Of a stretch of 64,000 nucleotides of DNA, positions 57,816-64,000 are shown in pieces. Origin of the DNA: Polytrichum commune (lineage: Eukaryota > Streptophyta > Polytrichopsida > Polytrichales > Polytrichaceae); assembly GCA_950295325.1 (NCBI GenBank), contig OX485807.1, forward strand, positions 4,218,501 to 4,282,500, given 5' to 3'. Every line of letters starts with the position of its first letter. The stretch's first letter is position 1. Below the pieces are notes generated by a model that saw nothing but the letters and a program-made list of their open reading frames with translations, was not told the DNA's origin and made no database searches. The translations under genes were made by a program, and so were the position numbers.

Positions 57816-58860
57816 GGGTTAACAACGAAGTAGCAAACTTGCTAAAAAATGGAGTGCTAGAACCACAACTTATAATAACCCCACTCCACCTAATGGGACA
57901 TCAAACACCTTCTAGCCCTCAATTCCACCAACATTTACCCAATATGATGGCTCAATAATGAACCTCAAAGCCTACATCAAAAAAGAATATAAAAGTGCAC
58001 TCATAACTCACGCCACAAACACCATCCCATACGTCAACTAATAGTTGTCCAACAAAGACCTCCACTTAACCATATCCAATCTTTTATGAGATGCCAAATA
58101 AAGAATAAGTGCCCAAATCTTAAGATTCTAACATGGACAATATATGGGAAATTAGGAGAAAACGCGTACTCAAACATGACATCTCCCCAACATGTAACCT
58201 CTGCAACCTCAAAGAAAGCGATACATGTCTTACACCTACTATCTTGCTGCACAAACCAACAAATTGATAAACACACATAACAAAACCACCCATACCGTAG
58301 TAAACACCCTCATGGCAAAACCAACTACATGTTTCTTCACACTCATAAATGCAGGCACCATGAACAACCAAACACTCAACAACGCTATCCCATCAAGGCT
58401 CCTCCCATGCACATACCACCTTCCAAGATGCCAAACTACACCTAAATAACATTTGCATAATAGTCACGCCACCAAATGCTAGCCCCCATTTACACCAATC
58501 CAAATCCTCAAATTCACATATTGCAATGACAGATTCCCTAAGGCCAGCACAACACCGGAAAAAAATATATATGCAATACTACAACCCCTCCTAGAACAAC
58601 AAGGACGGATTGTCCTCCCCCCATCACTACTACGACTGGGATCACAAGTGCCATACACACAACATCACAACTATTAGATCTTAAATACTTCAACATAAAG
58701 TCAACAAACTAATGGAAAACATCTCACAAATTGCTATCAAATACCTCACTCATATCATATTAAACAAAGGAAAACTAGAGAAGAAACAATTGCCGACACA
58801 TGAACTAAAAAACACTAACCAACTAGAAATAGAAACAACTAGGCATTAAGCCACCCCCGG
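57813..58860 (+). mobile_element. LINE copy 2, zinc-finger and endonuclease portion
   Basis: Continues from the RNase H tail (VNNEVANLLKNG, the usual GN(E)xAD.LAK.G region), through CNLCNLKESDTCL, RHNKTTHTVVNTL (out-of-frame pieces), ICIIVTPPNA, QILKFTYCNDRFPKAS, LLEQQG, to LMENISQIAIKYLTHIILNK and a stop near 58,848. The last piece matches copy 1 (LMKNIHQNAIIYLTYLVLNK). Several frameshifts and stops. Together with 56,960-57,285 it shows the order RNase H, zinc finger, then restriction-like endonuclease. Confidence 0.72.
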
Positions 58861-61800
58861 TCCCCATGACCACATTGCCATGGGATGGAGGTTGATGAAC
58901 ATAAAATGCATCTTGGTAGAAAAACTTCGGTTGTTTTTATTATAATTTTTTATTGTAATTTATGCCTTTGTTATAGGATTATAGTCTATTCAACCTGGAC
59001 TATCGATAACCCTACCCTCCTACAACTTCTCATCTTACACTTATGTTCTTTTGACAAGATGGTTACTCATCATGAGTTCAACTCCATTCTCTGTTATCAC
59101 AACCTTTTGAGCTTCAATTCTAAATATTGCTTCTTGCCTTCTTTGAACCTTACCCTTCACATGTTCTTGGCATCCTTTGTCTCTTCCTCACCTCTCACAT
59201 ACTTTTGCCAAGTTTTGGCTATGACCACTCTATCGTATACATGTTTATGTTTACACATTTTGCATTGTCATTAGAACCTTACAATTTCAAATTCTTTCCT
59301 CTTGCTCTTCATGTGTCTTCCCTACAATCTTCGGCTATCACCCAATAATTGTGGGCACTTCTAACCCTCTTGGGTAATTTTTTGTGTTGCAGTCTATTAT
59401 ATTTATCACTCGTTGTTCTCCATTTTGCCTCAGACTATCGCATGCTCCACAACTCAATGTCTTAGTTTATTTCTTCAACTAAGAGAGGATGGGGGGCCTC
59501 GGTGGACAATGATACATATAAGGTATATGGTCATTCTCCTTAATCAAACAATTATATTTAATTAGTATATGTAAATTCCATATTTGAGATGGCGCACCAA
59601 AAAGACATGTGGAATAACAAGATTGGAATGCGTGTTCAAAATGTAGACACCATTCTAGGTCCAATTGTGTTGGGAAGACCTATATGATCACTTAAAGAGA
59701 AAGACTCATCCTCACTTTGACAATTCATAACTTTTGCAGAGTAGCTTAGGTTTTGAGACTTGAAATGACAATATGCATGATTTGCAATTGCTAGCCAAAC
59801 GAGACAATTTTATGTTCAATCCAATTGTCCAAATTGTTTGTGGAGTTGGAAGTCCCACAAAAGGGCCACACACCATAGGGGCTTATGGGTGGGACGTGCA
59901 ATTATGGCATTCCCTTAAAAGACCTAAAAAGCCAATGGTAGAGGCTTGTTTGCGGCTTCATGAGTGGAAGTGCCCTCATAGTAGATGATTTTCTTTCTTG
60001 TTATGCATCATGTCCATGATGATGTGATGCACCATCAACCAACGTGATGTCATGTCAACGTGATACCATGTGATGCATGATATATGACATGTCACCAACA
60101 TCATTAAAAGAGGGGGGAGGGTCTTCTTTGAGGTTGGGAGCCACGTGTGTGTGGGACCCCTTATTAAAGCCCTTAAATCTTTACACTCATGGCCCAAATT
60201 AAAACCTTACACATCAATCATAGGCTACATAGTAGTCTCATGTATATATAAGGTAATTTTGAATCTCTAGAGAAGATTGGCCCAAATTAAGTACACAAAG
60301 TATAAGTGACTACAAAAAATGGCACAAGTTGTACATATGCTTATATATCACTTTGTACTAACAACTTTGGTGAAGTATTACAGAGGGATGACAAGTATTG
60401 CTTCATGGATGAAAATGTATGAACTATTGGGGGATATATAAGATTCATTTGGATGAAGTAAACTCCTCTTCTGAGAAAACCTTAGAGGGGCCTTAGGGTA
60501 CGCTTATCTCTACCCCATAATCCAAACTTCTCTAGGTGTTTCTATAAGACTAGGTGAACCAATACCTATCACATATGTATATTTCGTAAGCCAAAATCTT
60601 AGTACATTACAATCTTTTGTACATCCACATGATACTGTATGGAGTACGTTGATTGCTCCCCCCCCTCCCCCCAAGACATTACTAAATGTTTTTAATATTT
60701 GAATTAATTACTCTAGGCATTCTAGGTAGACCACATTGAATTGTATTGCATCACATTAAAGTGAACATTTGGCTTGCTCCAATCTGGCAAGTTTTGATAT
60801 ATAACTATGTGGAAGGGGGGAGAGGGGCGGGGGGGCTATAAAGTAATGCACATATTCATGGGATGAGTATTCCATATACTTGATGAATATTCTTGAATTA
60901 TACCTATGTTCTCAAAATGATTCTAGAACCTTGTATTTATGTTCATTATTGTCTAAAATTCACTTATTTCCACCCTAAGTTTTTGTGCATGTAGTTCTTA
61001 ATATCTTACAAAGAGCAACCTCCCCAGGTATCCACGAAGATCCAAGTTAGACCAAATTGCAATAATTAGGGTCAATTCACACACAAGCCTGGGACCGTGA
61101 CTCATTTGTGAGGGCCCTCATCCAAAGGCCATACATCTACCATGGTCCACCATAATTTGTGTCATGCCTACCTCTTGAAAATTGTCCTAACGCAAGTTCC
61201 GGCAAACCATGTTACGTTATTCATAGTCTAGCATGTGAAAATCCATGTAGACTTCTCATCCATGATAATTTCTTTAGGCCCTGAGGTTTAATGTAAAGTG
61301 AACTTGGACATTCTCGACCTTTTCATCCAATGAGAGATCATAGAATGCAATGGTCAGGAGCCTTCAGTCGCGCATGTGAAGTGGCCTTCGGATGACAAGT
61401 GACTTTGGTTGTTGGGAAAACAATAATCATATTTTTGATGTTGCACATTTATAATGCTTTTTTATTTTTTTCCTTCCAAAGGAGGAACATGAAATTATCT
61501 TACATCACAGTCAACAATTGTCACATCATGTCACTTATGATGCGACATGTGAAGCTGTGTACAAAACCATGACATGAGAAGTTCAAATTGATGAGAGACA
61601 TGTAAGGTTGTCCATACTAATTCCCCACCCAAATCAAATCATGAAGGCCGGTGTACCTGGCAACATGAGACATGAATGAAGAGAAATTATGGGTAATTGC
61701 ATATAACTCATTTTTAAGCCTCCCCTGCTACGGTGAGAGGGACTATCACATACAAACAAACGTATCCTTCATTCATCAACACACAAGGCCTGAAATAATA

Positions 61801-64000
61801 TGCAATCCGCACATTGCTTTTTAAAATTTCATTCAACACCAAAATTAGCTTTAAAGGCCCCCTCATCAATCCATTCCAAACCAATAAAAATGATGAATCC
61901 ACAAAGAAATGCCATTCTTGCATGCCCAGCCAACCTCCAATGTGTCTCCCTTGCTTATAAAGAGAGGGATTAATCACATACAAGTGTATCTCTCATCCAT
62001 CTAGCATAAAAACTTGATACCTCCTATAAGTTTGTGGTTGATTCATCTTTGTTGATTTGGAATATACTAATTCATGGTTTTTTATAACTAACTCCAACGT
62101 CAAGTCAACTTATAATAATAACCTCCCAAGCTACATACTATTGAGGGGCTTTTATGTTGGATGGCTGAGAGGTGCACTCATATACGATAAATCTCTCCTT
62201 TTCTTGCTTATGTACAATAGTATAACGTTTAACATATTTAATGACTTGTACACTATTTGCGAAGGGCCTAAACTAGATGCCTAGAGGTCTCAAAGTGGCA
62301 TGTTTATTATTTGTCAATATGATACTATCATGTCAACATAAGTAACTTTCTAATGTGAAAAAATATTTACATTATGACATTTAGCATAGCACATTGGGAT
62401 TTGGAGATGATAGTTTTGCAGTTTAGTATGCAAAGGGGGAGCTATTCTTAAGCATACCGATACCAAGTGTCAGTTATGTACACGTTGATCAACTTGTAAA
62501 CCATAGTGTAACATAGGCATACACCTCATAACAAATCGAACACACTCATGCCAAGATATAATTAGTAAACGCACTTGAATGTCAAGTGTCATGAAGCGAC
62601 ACTAACGGTGAAGTTGTTGCTCATCAGTATACGTCTCAAAATAGAGTGTGTGACACTAATAACCATGAATGGTGTAGTCCACCGGATTGAGTGTAGAGGA
62701 GATAAATAGGATTAGTCTGAACCTGCTCCCTGTGTAAATCCTTGCACAATTAGTGCAATGGTCTGCAGTGCATCCAAATAACCGGTGGAGTTTGTGTGTG
62801 TCACCATGCTCCGCTGACACCCCAGGGTTGCCGTGAGGATCCCGGCTTGGTTTTGGACTCATATTAAGACAAAATGGGGCAGGCAATTGGTTTACCTGCT
62901 GATTTTCCCAAGTCATGGCACAATATGTGTTATTCAAGCGGGAGTCACAGGCGGTGACTCCGAACTTTGTCAAAGCCGGGATGAATTAAATTAGAAAGAC
63001 TAAATCCAAATGAGTATGACACCAGACATCCATCGGAGCCACACCATGCACATATATACACACACAGATAGATAGATATACATTTATATATATTTATATA
63101 CCCATGTAGAGAGAGAGAGGGGGGGGAGAGAGAGATTTGATTGAATCTAGTATGCAATTCCCATAAATTCTATGTTGTCGTTTGCATGAAGCGGTGTTCA
63201 TACCAATTGAAGTGCTTTAAACTAGGCAGATCGACGGACACCTTTGTCATTTCTTTTGGCCAGCTTTTGCAGATATCATTCCGATTGGCTCCCAGTGTGT
63301 AACGAAAGCTTTAGTCGTACAGTGAGTGAAGTTAGTGGCTCACTCTCCTTCTCGCTCGGGAAGTAACGAGGTTGATTTTTAGGTCTTAGATTTAACACCC
63401 GTATGTGACACAACCGGAAAGGCAGCGCATGACTGCGACTCGGTAATTGAACTGAAGCTGGTGTATCGAAGCGATCAATGGGGAGGTGATGTAGTACTGC
63501 GCTTTTGAGGTTGTCGTTCAAAACGGACCATCTGAAGGCATGCAACCTATTTTACAGGTCACGTACATATGTCCCCTGCTGCATGGACCCTGCAGGAGCC
63601 CAAACGCATGAGAGTGAGTTTCACATGTAACTTGGTGATTCTCATATGTATGTATGTATATATGTACAAAGGTTGCAAGCTTTGGGGGGAGAGAGAGAGA
63701 GAAAGGGGGAATTGTCACATATGAGCCCGAGGGTTTCTATTTTAAAGTAAATTTTTAACCCTTAAATTGGGGTCAAGGTTCATGAGTTAACCTAGAGAGC
63801 TTAAACTAGGATGAATCAACAACCAAACTCAAAAGGGCAGATTTTTCATCATTACTTCTTCAGTAGGTGTGGTGTAAACAAATCCATGTTAGGTCATAGT
63901 GGCTCATTCTGGGAGGCGAATCATAGTGAACTCGTTTTTTGATTGTAATATATACGTTTTTTGAATTCTCTATGTTTGTTTAGAGTGTCCTTGAAGAAAA
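58861..64000. other. Repeat-derived intergenic DNA to window end
   Basis: No gene called. Contains family Y repeat (59,590-59,770), inverted repeat-family sequence at 61,960-62,050 (TCTCTCATCCATCTAGC, CTCCTATAAGTTTGTGG), the 62,440-62,540 relative of 43,205-43,270, GA/G runs at about 63,108-63,135 and 63,686-63,712, and the 63,715-63,850 relative of 17,590-17,720. A G/C homopolymer pair lies near 60,658-60,672 and 60,816-60,835. Confidence 0.4.

Overview
The window looks like nuclear DNA of a land plant. The evidence is two intron-containing genes with GT-AG introns and plant-type protein sequences, Ty1/copia elements with plant-style short LTRs, PIF/Harbinger-like MITEs and hAT-like elements, and a long AT-rich, repeat-laden intergenic space with microsatellites. 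I cannot name the species. A non-seed plant such as a fern or lycophyte is my guess, from the repeat mix and a degraded FCP1-like domain of a kind I associate with those groups; this is inference only.

Layout. 1-1462 (+) is the 3' end of a UTP13/TBL3-like gene (U3 snoRNP / small-subunit processome). 2986-3369 is a Harbinger-like MITE. 3906-10634 is a nearly intact Ty1/copia retrotransposon in minus orientation: identical-length 398-bp LTRs differing at 3 sites, a perfect 5-bp target duplication, and one gag-pol frame broken only by two TGA codons plus a lost YVDD active site. 11787-16729 (+) is a nine-exon gene for a CCR4-like endonuclease/exonuclease/phosphatase protein (CCR4 homolog 4 type), 429 codons plus stop, with a predicted GC-AG intron and a possible organellar targeting peptide.

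From about 16.7 kb to the end I see no gene I would call intact. The space is filled by mobile elements and their remains. There are three decayed copies of one non-LTR retrotransposon family (19.6-20.5 kb, 43.3-44.0 kb, 57.0-58.9 kb) whose C-terminus resembles the zinc finger plus restriction-like endonuclease region of R2/Dualen-type LINEs; one copy also retains an RNase H domain. A hAT element with the transposase C-terminus, 18-bp TIRs and an 8-bp TSD lies at 44,871-45,976. A second TIR element with an 8-bp TSD (55,829-56,612) is nested in a degraded copia (54.3-56.95 kb). There are also several MITEs, foldback sequences that could yield small RNAs, three tandem-repeat tracts, and dispersed repeat families seen two to five times each. 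A frameshifted FCP1-like HAD phosphatase domain lies at 50,655-51,285 (-), in a higher-GC patch.

The two genes are housekeeping in character (rRNA processing; RNA deadenylation/exonuclease-type activity) and show no sign of working together. The most unusual content is the restriction-endonuclease-type LINE family with RNase H, and the clear stack of nested insertions at 54-59 kb, which records an order of transposition.
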